Positions 33,174 through 43,294 of a DNA stretch of 64,000 nt are shown piece after piece. Below the pieces are notes generated by a model. It did not search any database, was not told where the DNA came from, and worked only from the letters and a program-made list of their open reading frames with translations. How positions within the stretch are numbered: the stretch's first letter is position 1; each line of letters opens with the position of its first letter. A program made the position numbers and the translations under genes. Source of the DNA: Aquarana catesbeiana (taxonomy: Eukaryota > Chordata > Amphibia > Anura > Ranidae); contig NC_133332.1 of assembly GCF_042186555.1 (NCBI RefSeq), positions 128,152,375 to 128,216,374 on the forward strand, read 5' to 3'.

Positions 33174-33549
33174 TGCACAGAACGTACGTATGACACGTGC
33201 GCAAGGGCCCTCTTTACACACTACGCATGTGTGAAACTCCGCCTGCGTCGCCCGCCCCTGACGTTCGAAATTAACTCATGTTCTCCGCCCCCTAATTCGA
33301 CGCACAGAACGTACGTACGACACGTGCGCAAGGGCCCTCTTTACACACTACGCATGTGTGAAACTCCGCCTGCGTCGCCCGCCCCTGACGTTCGAAATTA
33401 ACTCATGTTCTCCGCCCCCTAATTCGACGCACAGAACGTACGTACGACACGTGCGCAAGGGCCCTCTTTACACACTACGCATGTGTGAAACTCCACCTGC
33501 GTCGCCCGCCCCTGACGTTCGATTTTAACTCATGTTCTCCGCCCATTTT
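33174..33549. promoter_or_regulatory. 127-bp x 3 CpG-rich tandem repeats between divergent MADF and SANT genes
   Basis: aacgtacgta starts at 33,181, 33,308 and 33,435, so the period is exactly 127 bp, with about 2.9 copies and very high identity. Each unit holds cacgtgcgca, ctacgcatgtgtga, gcgtcgcccgcccctgacg and an ATG-poor CpG-rich core. The MADF gene starts leftward (leader exon near 33,140) and the SANT gene rightward (ATG 33,577), so the array is placed as a shared bidirectional promoter. It may also bind the element's own SANT or MADF protein; that is inference. Confidence 0.6.
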
Positions 33550-33576
33550 TTGTTACGGCGCGTAGTGGAGTAAATA

Positions 33577-34073
33577 ATGGCGGAGACACCTGACATGTTG
33601 ACGACCTCAGGTAGTGGAGACAGCCCGGAGGCTGGAACGTCAACAAAATCTGTGAGGCCTAGATTTAAGGCCTCTAATATGAGTTTTAAAGAGATGGTGG
33701 AGATGGTGGCCATTCTTCACAAAGACGACTATGATGGGAAGTATGGGCCGTACGCACAGCCAAATTTGCGCAAGGCCAAAATAATGGCGAAGGTCGTGGA
33801 CACTTTGCAGGCATCTTTTGGGGTCCAGCGCTCCAAGGATCAACTTCGAAAAAGATGGTCTGACCTGAAACTCAGGGAGCCGGATCAATACAGACGTATC
33901 CGGAAAGTTCTTAAAAAAAGTAAGTACTTGTCGTGTTTTTCTCTTGTGTTTATTACCTTGTATACTGCTCCATGTGCTTTTCCTTCCTATACGATTTTTT
34001 TGTTCATCGTTTTAAACGATCTTTTAATAAACCTCGTTACATATCTATAGATAGATCTATCTATATATATATA

Positions 34074-34120
<47 letters not shown>

Positions 34121-35155
34121 GATATAGATATAGATAGATATAGATATATAGATATATATAGATAAAGATATATATATATATATATCTATATAGATATAGA
34201 TATATATATAGATATATAGAGATATATATAGAGATATATATAGAGAGAGATATATATATAGAGAGAGAGAGAGAAATATATAGAGAGAGAGAAATATAGA
34301 GATAGGTAGATAGATAGATATAGAAATGTAAAACATTCTTTTTGAATATTTTAAGTTATCTTTTTTTTTTTCTTTACATTTAGTTAGATATTTATAGATT
34401 TTGTTCCAGATATAGAGAGAGAGAGAGAGAGAGATCAAAAGATTATTAACTATATTTTGAGATATTGATATCTAGATATCTATCTATCCGATATGTCTTT
34501 ATAATTTTAAATATTGAGGTAAAATAGGAACTCTACACAAACCACTTCACTACAAATGTTGGAAAATTACTATGTACTAAAATATCTGTGTGCTAAGTAG
34601 ATTAAATAATTTTTTGTTTCACATAGGGGAAAAATCACTCAGCCAAAAAGAAGACAGTCCACCCCAAGCCAAACATGATTGGGAAATCAGCCCAAGCCCC
34701 ACTGAGGATGTGGAGGAAGGAGAGGTGGGCGACATGGGCACCCCACCAGGTGAGTGTCTGACACACCAGCTTACGGTAATCTATGCATGGCTGCCTTTTG
34801 TTTAATGTAATTTTTCTACTCTATTTTAGGGGATCTTGTTGTGCTTGATTCAAGCAACAGCGCCACCCCCGAGGATGTGGAGGAATTATGCTACATGGGC
34901 ACCCCACCAGGTCAGTGTCTGAGACAACAGCTTTATTATGGTAAGGTAAACTATGTATGTGTGCATATTTCTAAAGACATTTTTTGGTTTCATTCCATTT
35001 TAGGTACAAGAAGTGACTATTTCACCTCAGAAAGTGCCCAACGGCTATTTGGTCAAATAATGGCCTGGAATAAGGACATGGATGAAATGCGTAATCGGCT
35101 GGATCGTATGCAGCAGGAAATGAAGGACATGATTGATGTTTTGGGTCGAATCTAA
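33577..35155 (+). CDS. Harbinger-encoded SANT/Myb-like protein, four coding exons
   Basis: Predicted exons 33,577-33,919, 34,627-34,749, 34,830-34,910 and 35,004-35,155, all with GT-AG introns (gtaagt, gtgagt, gtcagt, gtaagg-type donors; acatag, ttttag, ttttag acceptors) and consistent phases, giving 232 aa. Residues about 30-115: a trihelix/SANT-like domain (FKEMVEMVAILHKDDYDGKY..., VQRSKDQLRKRWSDLKLREP). Exons 2 and 3 end in near-identical peptides (EDVEE...MGTPPG), an exon duplication. Exon 4 is a coiled coil (FGQIMAWNKDMDEMRNRLDR...). Poly(A) signals at about 35,757 and 35,785. In known PIF/Harbinger elements the Myb-like partner binds DNA and helps import the transposase. Appears intact. 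The last donor at 34,911 reads gtcagt; exon limits are predictions. Confidence 0.82.
34048..34440. repeat. TA / GATA / GA microsatellite in SANT-gene intron 1
   Basis: (TA)n at about 34,068-34,115, then interrupted gatata, gaga and agatag tracts to 34,330, and a GA run at 34,415-34,434. Open frames here encode only ISIYIY-type strings and are not genes. Confidence 0.95.
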
Positions 35156-35324
35156 ATGCCCTTTTTGAAACCCCAAAACATCAATCATGTCCTTCATTTC
35201 CTGTTTTGCTGACCCCATTCTGGGCCTTTTCTTTATTTTTTTGGCTGAACATAAATGGCTGTTTAACCTAATTTAAAAAAGGAGGGCTGTTTCTCGAAAA
35301 TACATAAAAAATCCACAAAAAAAT

Positions 35325-35605
35325 AAAACTTGATTTTCTCAAAAACCAAAAAAAAAAAAAAAAAAAAAACTTGATTTTAAAAAACCAAAAAAAATAAAAC
35401 TTGATTTTAAAAAAACAAAAAAAATAACAAAACTCGATTTTCCAAAAAACAAAAAAAATAAAAAAAATTGATTTTAAAAAACCAAAAAAAAAAATTAAAC
35501 TTGATTTTAAAAAACCAAAAAAAAAAAATAAAACTTGATTTTAAAAAAAACAAAAAAAAAAAAACTTGATTTTCCAAAAAACAAAAAAAAAAAAAAAAAA
35601 GCCTG
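35325..35605. repeat. A-rich minisatellite (cttgattttaaaaaaccaaa units)
   Basis: About nine imperfect units of 28-35 bp (aaaacttgattttaaaaaaccaaaaaaaata) downstream of the SANT gene. Length differences are mostly in the A runs. Confidence 0.9.
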
Positions 35606-35985
35606 TTTGCGAAAATCAAAAAGCCAAAAATATTTTTTGTGGATTAGGTAGAAATATTTAAATATAATTATATTTTTCTACATTATTAAGATATCATTAT
35701 ATTTTTGTCTATGAACATTTTATACTAAATGCAGAACTGAATGCATAACAACCATTAATAAAAACATCTCCTTATAGGAATTAAATAAATGTGTGGTTTG
35801 TTATTTCAAGGCTCAGTATCAGTTTGGTTATAATTGTAAAAAAGTTGTTTACAGTGGCAATGGAGCTTATTTAGACATTTAAAATTAAAATACAGTTGGC
35901 ACTACAACTTCTCGACCATAACCTAGGAGACAGCCCAAAAGAAAGGCAAGCAATAAATATAATGCAAGATTTCATCAATATTTTT

Positions 35986-35991
35986 TTTATT
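35986..35991 (-). terminator. poly(A) signal of the HARBI1-type gene
   Basis: AATAAA on the minus strand only 9 bp beyond the transposase stop codon. Confidence 0.6.
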
Positions 35992-35999
35992 GTAAAAAA

Positions 36000-38147
36000 T
36001 TAAATATCCTGGCCCATTGCAATGGCCCCCCTACCCATAAAATAATTAACATATTGCTGTCTAACTTGACGGGCACTTTGGGGGGCCAAGCCAGTACGGA
36101 CAGTATCCAGGCCCGTAAGGTTGGCATCTATTTGTCCGGCCTCAGGCCCAACTGTGCCTATATAATTCTGAGAATGTTTGTTTAAAAAGTTGTGCAGAAT
36201 GCAGCACGATAAAATGATAAAATTAAGTTTGTATTCCGCCAAATTAATGGCTGTTTGAAACAGGCGGAACCGGCTGGCCAGAATTCCAAACGCATTCTCA
36301 ACCACTCTTCTAGCTCTGGCCAGCCGGAAATTAAAAACCCTCCTCTCCGGGGTGAGGGTTCTTTGGGGGAATGGCCTCATGAGGTGCTTGCTGAGAGCGA
36401 AGGCTTCATCGGCAATGAAGACAAAAGGGAGTCCTTCCACGTTATCCGCATCAGGTGGCAATCCCAGGCCACCACTCTGGAGACGCTGGCAGAACTCCGT
36501 CTGGGCAAATACTCCTCCATCCGACATCCGGCCATTCTTCCCCACGTCCACATATAAAAAATCATAGTGTGCCGACACCACCGCCATTAAAACAATACTG
36601 TGGAACCCCTTATAATTAAAATAGTATGACCCCGAATGGGGTGGTGGCACAATGTGGACATGTTTCCCATCTATAGCCCCTCCACAATTGGGAAAGTCCC
36701 AACGGCTGGCAAAATGGGATGCCACAGTCTGCCATTCCTGTGGCGTTGAAGGAAACTGGGGAATCAAACAAGAAAACCAAAATCAATTAATTTGGAAGCT
36801 AACATTGCAAGAAAATTAGACAATTAAAAACATTATTCCCCAGCATCAGTATAACATTCAATAATTTAATTCTTCTGGAATAACTAATATGGAAAGGCAC
36901 ACTTATCAGATTGCTCACCCCCTCTGATGGAACATTGATTACATTTTAGGGGGTTGTGAAATCCCTAAAAAAGATTACTTTTAGGACACGCAGGAATTTA
37001 GGGACTAAAAAGGCTACAAGACTGCAGTTGTCGCACTCTGCAGGTGCAGTTGCTAACCAGCTTACAGTAAATGAGGTAATGTAAAAAGGCATTCATGTTG
37101 CAAGGAGTACACAATCACATGCAAGGGCAATTAATGAAAACACTTTGAGGCTTGCATATGATTTGATGATGGAAATCAGCAGAGCTTCTGCTCATTTACT
37201 AAAGCACTGGAACAAATGCACCTGTAGAGTGCACATGCATTTTGCAAAGTGCAACATATATTTGCTTTAGACAAATCAACACCACAGAACATTCAAGCTA
37301 ATTTTTACGAGGGTGGGGGGGGGGTTGTGAAATCTAGATAATTGCTATTTAGCAGCACACTATTTGGAGTGAGTTTAGGTGGGGGGGGGGGTTGGGAAAT
37401 CTAGCTAATTGCTAATTATAAGCACACTAAATACACTCAAACAAAATACATTCAAAATGAGTAGACTAGGTGGATATGTTCCCATCACTTCATGCTGGGG
37501 AGGTTATTGAAGGAAAATATACATGCATGACAAAAAATAACAGGAAAAAAATCCAGCATGTGTGAGGATAAAAAGGGGACATTCACACTATATTGCAATG
37601 ATGGTAAGTAGTGTTTGAAGCAAGAAATACATTACATTATCAAAGATTACATAAAAGAACATGTGATGCTAATAAAAGAAAAATATCTTACCTTAATATA
37701 GTCCTTCTGCAGGACCTGGATGATGGCAGAACAGGTCTCTGGGATAATGATCCCCAGAGCCTGGGGGGAGATGCCTGTCGAGAACTTAAGGTCCTGCAGG
37801 CTTCTCCCTGTGGCCAAATACCGCAAGGTAGCGACCAGCCTCTGCTCCGGAGTGATGGCTTGCCTCATGCAGGTATCCTGCCTGCTGATATAGGGGGTCA
37901 GCAAAGCCAACAAACGGTCAAAAACGGGGTCCGTCATCCGGAGAAAGTTCCTGAAATCCTCAGGATTATTCTCACGGATCTCACGGAGCAAAGGCATGTG
38001 ACAGAACTGGTCACGCTGAAGCAACCAATTCTTGGTCCATGAACTCCTCCTCGCCCTGTTCATGGACTGGTCTTGGGCTGAAGAATAAACTACAGCACCA
38101 AGCACATACAATGCACGAGCTCGACGACGAGTACGTACAGGTAACAT
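36000..38147 (-). CDS. HARBI1-type DDE transposase, two exons, apparently intact
   Basis: Exon 1 is 38,147-37,692 (152 codons, donor AAG|GTAAGA); exon 2 is 36,755-36,000 (acceptor tttgattccccag|TTTCC); intron 936 bp. Both ends are phase 0 and join ...KDYIK to FPSTPQEW, the junction expected for this family. Predicted 403 aa. Exon 1: N-terminal helical region and FRMTDPVFDRLLALL-like segment, ITPEQRLVATLRYLATG (helix-turn-helix). Exon 2: catalytic core with GGAIDGKHV (Asp), PFVFIADEAF (Asp), and RRVVENAFGILASRFR (Glu), so the DDE triad is present; C-terminal LSCCILHNFL. No stops or frameshifts. It would cut and paste elements with matching ends. Confidence 0.92.
36756..37691 (-). other. intron of the HARBI1-type gene
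   Basis: 936 bp, GT-AG, no coding content; contains two G-runs (37,315-37,324 and 37,380-37,390). Confidence 0.85.
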
Positions 38148-38648
38148 GGTTTCAAAACGGTCGGCTGGTCAGAACGCACTACACAGAACGCACTGAAGAA
38201 CAGCAAGGCCTGTGAAGAGCGACCTGAAAATCAGGAACGAGCGGCCAATAAAACAAAGATTTCTCAATGCCAACTGACCAAACGCACTGAAAAGCAGATA
38301 CAAACCTCACAAGCACAGACTGAACAACAGTTAAAACGAACTGAAAAATACGAGTCTCACAAGCGCGAATCGTCTCTCACCAAACTTCTACTAACACGAG
38401 ATAAACACGAGATTAGCAGAAGGAGCCCAAAGGGTGTCGTACGGGCTATTGAACTTCCGTTTTATAGTCTCGTCGGACTTGGTGTACGTCACCGCGTACT
38501 AGGCTGTCGTACTTTTGTGTGGTCGTGTGTAGGCAAGTCCGTTCATAGGAAAGTATGCCGCAAGTCCGCCGAAGGTACGTCGGAAGTATGTCGGACAGGC
38601 TGTCGGACTTTTGTAGACGAAAAGTCCGACCGTGTGTACGCGGCATAA

Positions 38649-39043
38649 GGCTTCAAAGAGAACTAAAAAGAATAATAAACTGACGAGCGGGACAACCTTG
38701 TGGACCATACCTCTGCCTTTCTACCCTTTTTCTTCTTTCTCTTTCCTTTTCTCCACCTTACGATTAAAGCTCATTATCAGAATTTATTTGACCTATATAC
38801 ACTCTACCTGTAAACAATATATATAGTAGGTATAAATCATTTAAATACCTACAAAAGTAACTAAGGAAATGATATATATCTTTAATTTAGGTTTACGTGA
38901 ACCCAATGTTTAATATTTGAAATTTCATGATATTTACCTATATAATCCCTACTGTAAAACAATGAGCTTACTTTATAGATCCTTGTAAACTTACTTTATG
39001 TATCTTTATAATATTGTATACTCAATAAACTTCTTTTGACAAG
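38649..39043 (+). other. LINE-2 3' UTR, distal part
   Basis: Resumes after the Harbinger right TAA and matches 48,034-48,428. Ends caataaacttcttttgacaag with AATAAA at 39,024, followed by the right copy of the 17-bp duplication. Confidence 0.9.
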
Positions 39044-39121
39044 GAACAGAGGGACCTTTCATTCCACCTTGTAATAAACGACCAACTCCAATATGCTTTT
39101 TACTTGCCCGTTGCTGCTTAA
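39044..39121 (+). other. LINE-1 distal 3' sequence after the LINE-2 insertion
   Basis: Right target duplication, then cattccaccttgtaataaacgacc... up to TTAA at 39,118-39,121, the left flank of the next element. Confidence 0.7.
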
Positions 39122-40164
39122 CTGCTTCAGCCCCGGAAGATTTTACCCCCTTCTTGACCAGAGCACTTTTTGCGATTCGGCACTGCATTGCTTTAACTGA
39201 CAATTGCACGGTCGTGCGACAATACACCCAAACAAAATTCATGTCCTTTTTTTCCCACAAATAGACCTTTCTTTTGGTGGTATTTGATCACCTCTGCAGT
39301 TTCTATTTTTTGCGCTATAAACAAAAAAAGAGCGTCAATTAAAAAAAAAAAGCATTATTTTTTTACTTTTTGCTAAATAAATAATATAATAAATATAATA
39401 TAATAATAAATAAATAAATATCCCCCAAATACATATATATAAAAAAAACTATTTTTTTCCTCGGTTTAGGCTGATATGTATTCTTCTACATATTTTTGGT
39501 AAAAAAAAATCGCAATAAGCTTATATTGATTGGTTTGCGCAAAAGTTATAGTGTCTACAAAATAGGGGATAGTTTTATGGCATTTTTATTATTAATTTAT
39601 TTTTTTACTAGTAATGGCGGCGATCTGCAATTTTTATTGGGACTGCAACATTATGGCAGACACATCGGACAATTTTGACACATTTTTGGGACCATTGGCA
39701 TTAATACAGCGATCAATGCAATAAAAATGCATTGATTACTGTAAAAATGTCACTGGCAGTGAAGGGGTTAACACTAGGGGTCTGTCAAGGGGTTAATGTG
39801 TTCCCTAGTGTGTGTTCTAACTGAAGGGGGGAGGGGACTGTGCAGGGGAGATGACAGGTCGCTGTTCATACTCTGTTCATACTCCGTATGAACAGACGAT
39901 CTGTCTGTTCTTCCCTCAGAGAACCGGCAACTGTGTTTTTACACACACAGATCCTGGTTCTCCATGTGTCAGCGGTGATCGCGGGAGCCCGGTGGTGATC
40001 GTGACCACTGGGCACTCGCATCGGCCCGTGGGAGCGCACGCACATGCCTCCAGTGGTGCGTGCGCGCCCCCTAGTGGCCAGGGTGAAACAATGTTACATA
40101 ACATTGTTTCACCCAGCCGTGCCATTCTTCTGCAGTACAACTGCGGAGGCTGGTCGGCAAGTGG
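39122..40164 (+). mobile_element. TTAA-flanked non-autonomous element, unit 1 copy
   Basis: TTAA at 39,118-39,121 and 40,165-40,168. Left end ctgcttcagccccggaagat, right end ggctggtcggcaagtgg. Contains an AT-rich (aataaataatataata) stretch at 39,383-39,420. The allelic duplicate is 53,621-54,649. Non-coding. Confidence 0.92.
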
Positions 40165-40168
40165 TTAA

Positions 40169-40354
40169 GCCGAGAGAGAGGGGTATCTGGTATCCGCTAA
40201 CCCCCCCTTTTTTTTCTCAACTATTCTACCTCTTTTTAATCTCTTTATAAAAAATAAATAAACAAATAAGCACACTGTTTTACGCAGCCAACAATATCTC
40301 TTAAAAATGGACACAGCCCTAGATTATGTACAGAAGTTAACTAGCTTAATCTCT
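40169..40354 (+). other. tail of duplication unit 1
   Basis: gccgagagagaggggtatctgg ... ttaactagcttaatctct; identical apart from single-base changes to 54,654-54,839. No coding signal. Confidence 0.85.
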
Positions 40355-42047
40355 CCTAAAAGACCTAAAACACTTCCAGATGCTTTCTAATCTAAAGATA
40401 AACCACTCAAAATCAAATGCATTGAACATAACATTACCCCTAGCCAAAAAAACTTTCCTTTCACTTGGGCTAAGGAATCAATCACATACTTTGGAATTAA
40501 AATTTCAACATCCCTGTCGAACCTTTTCGAATACAATTTCACCCCAATTCTAACTGAAACGAGGGAAGATTTAAAACATTGGGATGTTCTTAACATCTCC
40601 TGGTTTGGCAGAGCCTCCCTAATCAAAATGACTATTCTCCCTCGCTTTCTCTAACTACTACAAACCATCCCTATACGAATACCATCTTCCTTTTTTCTCT
40701 CCTTTCGTCAAGCATGCTCTTGCTTCATTTGAAGAGGCAAACTGCCTAGAATCAAATTTGATTGTCTCACCCTTCCGAAAAATAAAGATGGAATTGCCCT
40801 CTCTGACCTACGCTGTTATTATTAGGCTACCCACCTATCTCGGGTAGTAGATTGGAACATACACCACACGGTAAAGGATTGGGTCACACTAGAACAATTA
40901 GTCTCTCCCCAAAGCTTGAGATCCTTACCATGGATGCATCCGAAACATATCACCTCCCATACTAAACTTGACCCCTTGATTGGTCCCATATTGGAAGTCT
41001 TTCATATCTCGACCAAAGTTTCAAACCCAACCCTATGGCTAAGTCCGCTAACCTCATTACGTTCTAATCCAGACTTCCCCCCAGGCACAAATGACAACTT
41101 CTTTGGTCAGATCTGGCCCAATTTTCTTCACAGAGGTATCTTATTGACACTGGATGACCTTAATGCCAAATTAGCTCCCAACCGCATCCCAATGTGGAAA
41201 TCTATGCAAATAAGACACTTCTTGTCCAGGCCAGAAACTGCTCATCATTGGATAAAAAATCTATCAACCCTGGAAGTACTATGCACAACCCTCCCCCCAA
41301 AGACACTTTATCTCAGATTTATATTCTTCATTATTCAAAGATTACTCAGCTTTCTCCAGCAATGCATGTATAGCCTGGGAACAAGATCTAGACATAAAAT
41401 TCACTGACCCTGAATGGGAAACTATCTGCTCCCACATACATAAGGGATCCCTTAATGTTTCCACTCAAGAATGTGGATATAAAATCCTTTTAAGATGGTA
41501 CAGAACCCTGGCACTACTTAACAAATTTTCTAATTCAACCCCTAACAGATGTTGGAGATGTAATGCCGAAGATGGCTCAGTGCTTCATATTTGGTGGTCG
41601 TGCCCTATTATCCAAACTTTTTGGAAATTAGTACATAACACTATCCTTTCTGTTACCTCAGAAAATGTAGAATTCTCCCCAGCTCTAATACCTGCTTCAT
41701 CATACTGCCATCCCAAAGAGGCGATACCTCAAATTGCTAGCGATGTTCATGATAAATGCAGCAAGGCATTGCATACCTTGCCACTGGCTTTCTCCTACCA
41801 CTCCGATGAGGGAGGAGTAGTATCGCAGACTTAACAATACAGAAAAAAATTAAGAACACATCAGTATCTCACAAGAAAAGATTTCTAAATTCACATCAAC
41901 ATGGTGCAGTTGGCAACACCATAAAACAACACCCGCATATGTGATGAATACGTGTTAATTCTTCTTAACACAACGGCTCTATGGAAATAAATACCAACCA
42001 ACACTCCACTTAATGTTTCTTCTCTTGGCCACTAACATATAATTGTT
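40355..42047 (+). pseudogene. LINE-1 ORF2 3' half and 3' region, duplicated copy
   Basis: Same content as 22,864-24,552: TKVSNPTLWLSPL, PNRIPMWKSMQIRHFL, CWRCNAEDGSVLHIWWSCP. One repair-like difference is informative: at 41,495 this copy has TGG where unit 1 has TAG (24,002), so each copy carries private mutations. Confidence 0.88.
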
Positions 42048-42103
42048 GAACAGAGGGACCTTTCGGGGGGACAGGAGGCGGAGCCTAGCGGAGCAGACAT
42101 GCA

Positions 42104-43294
42104 TTGTTAGAGCTCCACACCGCTGAGGAGAGAAGAGAAGGACAAAGCGGAGCCTGCAGGCTCAAAAGGTATCCATTTGAACCTTTTTGCCCCAGGGAAC
42201 AAACTGTGAAAGTTTGGGCAGGAAATATGGTACTGGGAGGAAACTGTGGCAGAAATAAAAATCACCTCACAAAGAGCTCACAGGCACTCACTGCAACTAA
42301 AGCAGCTCCAGTCACCTCACAATATACAGCATCAGGGCGCTCTCACAGACAGAAAATGTCACAGCAAGACTCTCCATTTGAGTCAGATACAGAACAAATC
42401 CTCTCACAAACTTCTCCACAAGCCACTTCAGCATCCCCAATAATATTATTACAATTTGAAAAGATGCTTCATAAGGCTTTAAAACAAACCTCAGACCAAA
42501 TAACAAACAGCCTAACCAAAGAAATAAGAGAGCTGGGAAACCGCACCGCAGCCTTAGAAATAAAAATTGATGAAATTGAAATTACAACCCAAGAAAATAT
42601 AACAGAATTGGAACAATTAAAAGAAGAGAATTTAATACTTCAAACTAAGCTCGAAGATTACGAAAATAGAGCCAGACGTTCAAACTTGCGCATAAGGGGA
42701 ATACCTGAAACTGTGACAGACCTGCAATCTACTATTACTGCTCTATTACAAGAACTAAAGCCAGATATCCCTATTGAACGTTTAGAACTGGACAGAGTAC
42801 ACAGAGCCCTCACAGCCAAAAAGAAAGACGGACCCCCACGTGATATAATCACAAAATTTCATTATTACAGAACGAAAGAACAAATACTAATTGCTGCAAG
42901 AGAAAAAAAGGAACTTAATTTTCAAGGACACAATTATCAAATTTTTGCTGACCTATCCCAACTTACTATTACTAAAAGACGATCCATGAAACCCCAACTA
43001 ATGGAACTGCAACGCCACAACATTATGTATCAATGGGGCTTCCCCTTTTCAGTCAGATTTAACTACCAAGGTACAATTTACAGAAGCAGATCAGCAGATG
43101 AACTACAACAAACCCTTTTAAAATTAAATCTGACAGAACCCACAAGCAGCAACACCCCCACACGCAGAAGAATGACATCATCTTCACCTTCAGGCAGCAC
43201 CCAGAAAATTTCAGAACAAAATGGGAATCATCATTCTCACAAAAGAGGCCGTTATGCCACATCATCCATGGACCAAGAAGATTCAATGGACTGA
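42104..43294 (+). CDS. LINE-3 ORF1 protein (L1 ORF1p-like)
   Basis: Same organisation as the copy at 24,609: likely start at 42,356 (MSQQDSPFES), coiled coil, RRM core at ENRARRSNLRIRGIPE, C-terminal domain. Open throughout. Differs from the unit 1 copy at six residues (for example C to R in MELQRHNIMYQW), a level consistent with a fairly recent duplication. Confidence 0.9.
   Translation: MLELHTAEERREGQSGACRLKRYPFEPFCPREQTVKVWAGNMVLGGNCGRNKNHLTKSSQALTATKAAPVTSQYTASGRSHRQKMSQQDSPFESDTEQILSQTSPQATSASPIILLQFEKMLHKALKQTSDQITNSLTKEIRELGNRTAALEIKIDEIEITTQENITELEQLKEENLILQTKLEDYENRARRSNLRIRGIPETVTDLQSTITALLQELKPDIPIERLELDRVHRALTAKKKDGPPRDIITKFHYYRTKEQILIAAREKKELNFQGHNYQIFADLSQLTITKRRSMKPQLMELQRHNIMYQWGFPFSVRFNYQGTIYRSRSADELQQTLLKLNLTEPTSSNTPTRRRMTSSSPSGSTQKISEQNGNHHSHKRGRYATSSMDQEDSMD

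Larger units (their letters stand above)
30572..38645. mobile_element. PIF/Harbinger DNA transposon with three genes
   Basis: 8,074 bp with terminal repeats TGCCGCGTACACACGGTCGG... at both ends, perfect over the first 22 bp and about 44 bp in all with three mismatches. Flanked by TAA (30,569-30,571 and 38,646-38,648), the 3-bp TWA-type target of PIF/Harbinger. The uninterrupted target, cattctaaggcttc, exists at 48,026-48,039. The subterminal 200 bp on each side are dense in gtccgac / gtcggac motifs in both orientations. Genes: MADF (minus, 31,598-32,967), SANT/Myb-like (plus, 33,577-35,155), HARBI1-type transposase (minus, 36,000-38,147). Confidence 0.97.
24570..39043 (+). mobile_element. LINE-2: full-length L1/Tx1-type LINE, interrupted by Harbinger
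   Basis: Bounded by the 17-bp duplication. Starts at a G-rich end (ggggggacaggaggcggagc), contains ORF1, a 946-bp spacer and ORF2, and ends after caataaacttcttttgacaag with a poly(A) signal at 39,024-39,029. Without the Harbinger element (30,572-38,645 plus one TAA) it is 6,397 bp. It inserted into the 3' region of LINE-1. Three nonsense codons in ORF2 make it inactive. Confidence 0.93.
22864..40354 (+). repeat. unit 1 of a large tandem duplication (about 9.4 kb without its later insertion)
   Basis: Begins cctaaaagacctaaaacact in LINE-1 ORF2 and ends ttaactagcttaatctct. The same sequence starts again at 40,355 and ends identically at 54,839. Order inside: LINE-1 3' half, LINE-2, LINE-1 3' tail, TTAA element, tail. 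Total 17,491 bp; subtracting the Harbinger insertion with one TAA (8,077 bp) leaves 9,414 bp. The junction shows little or no microhomology. Confidence 0.93.

Noticed and set aside
33174..33549. CRISPR-like array
   Set aside because: Units are 127 bp and contiguous with no spacers, in a eukaryotic transposon.
34061..34438. 125-codon ISIYIY open frame
   Set aside because: Pure TA/GATA microsatellite translation.
35407..35619. Phe-rich small membrane-like frame
   Set aside because: Translation of the A-rich minisatellite on the reverse strand.
36255..36567. Open frames antisense to the transposase catalytic exon
   Set aside because: Mirror of real codons; no independent signal.
37611..38042. 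Open frame antisense to the transposase first exon
   Set aside because: Shadow of the HARBI1-type exon on the other strand.
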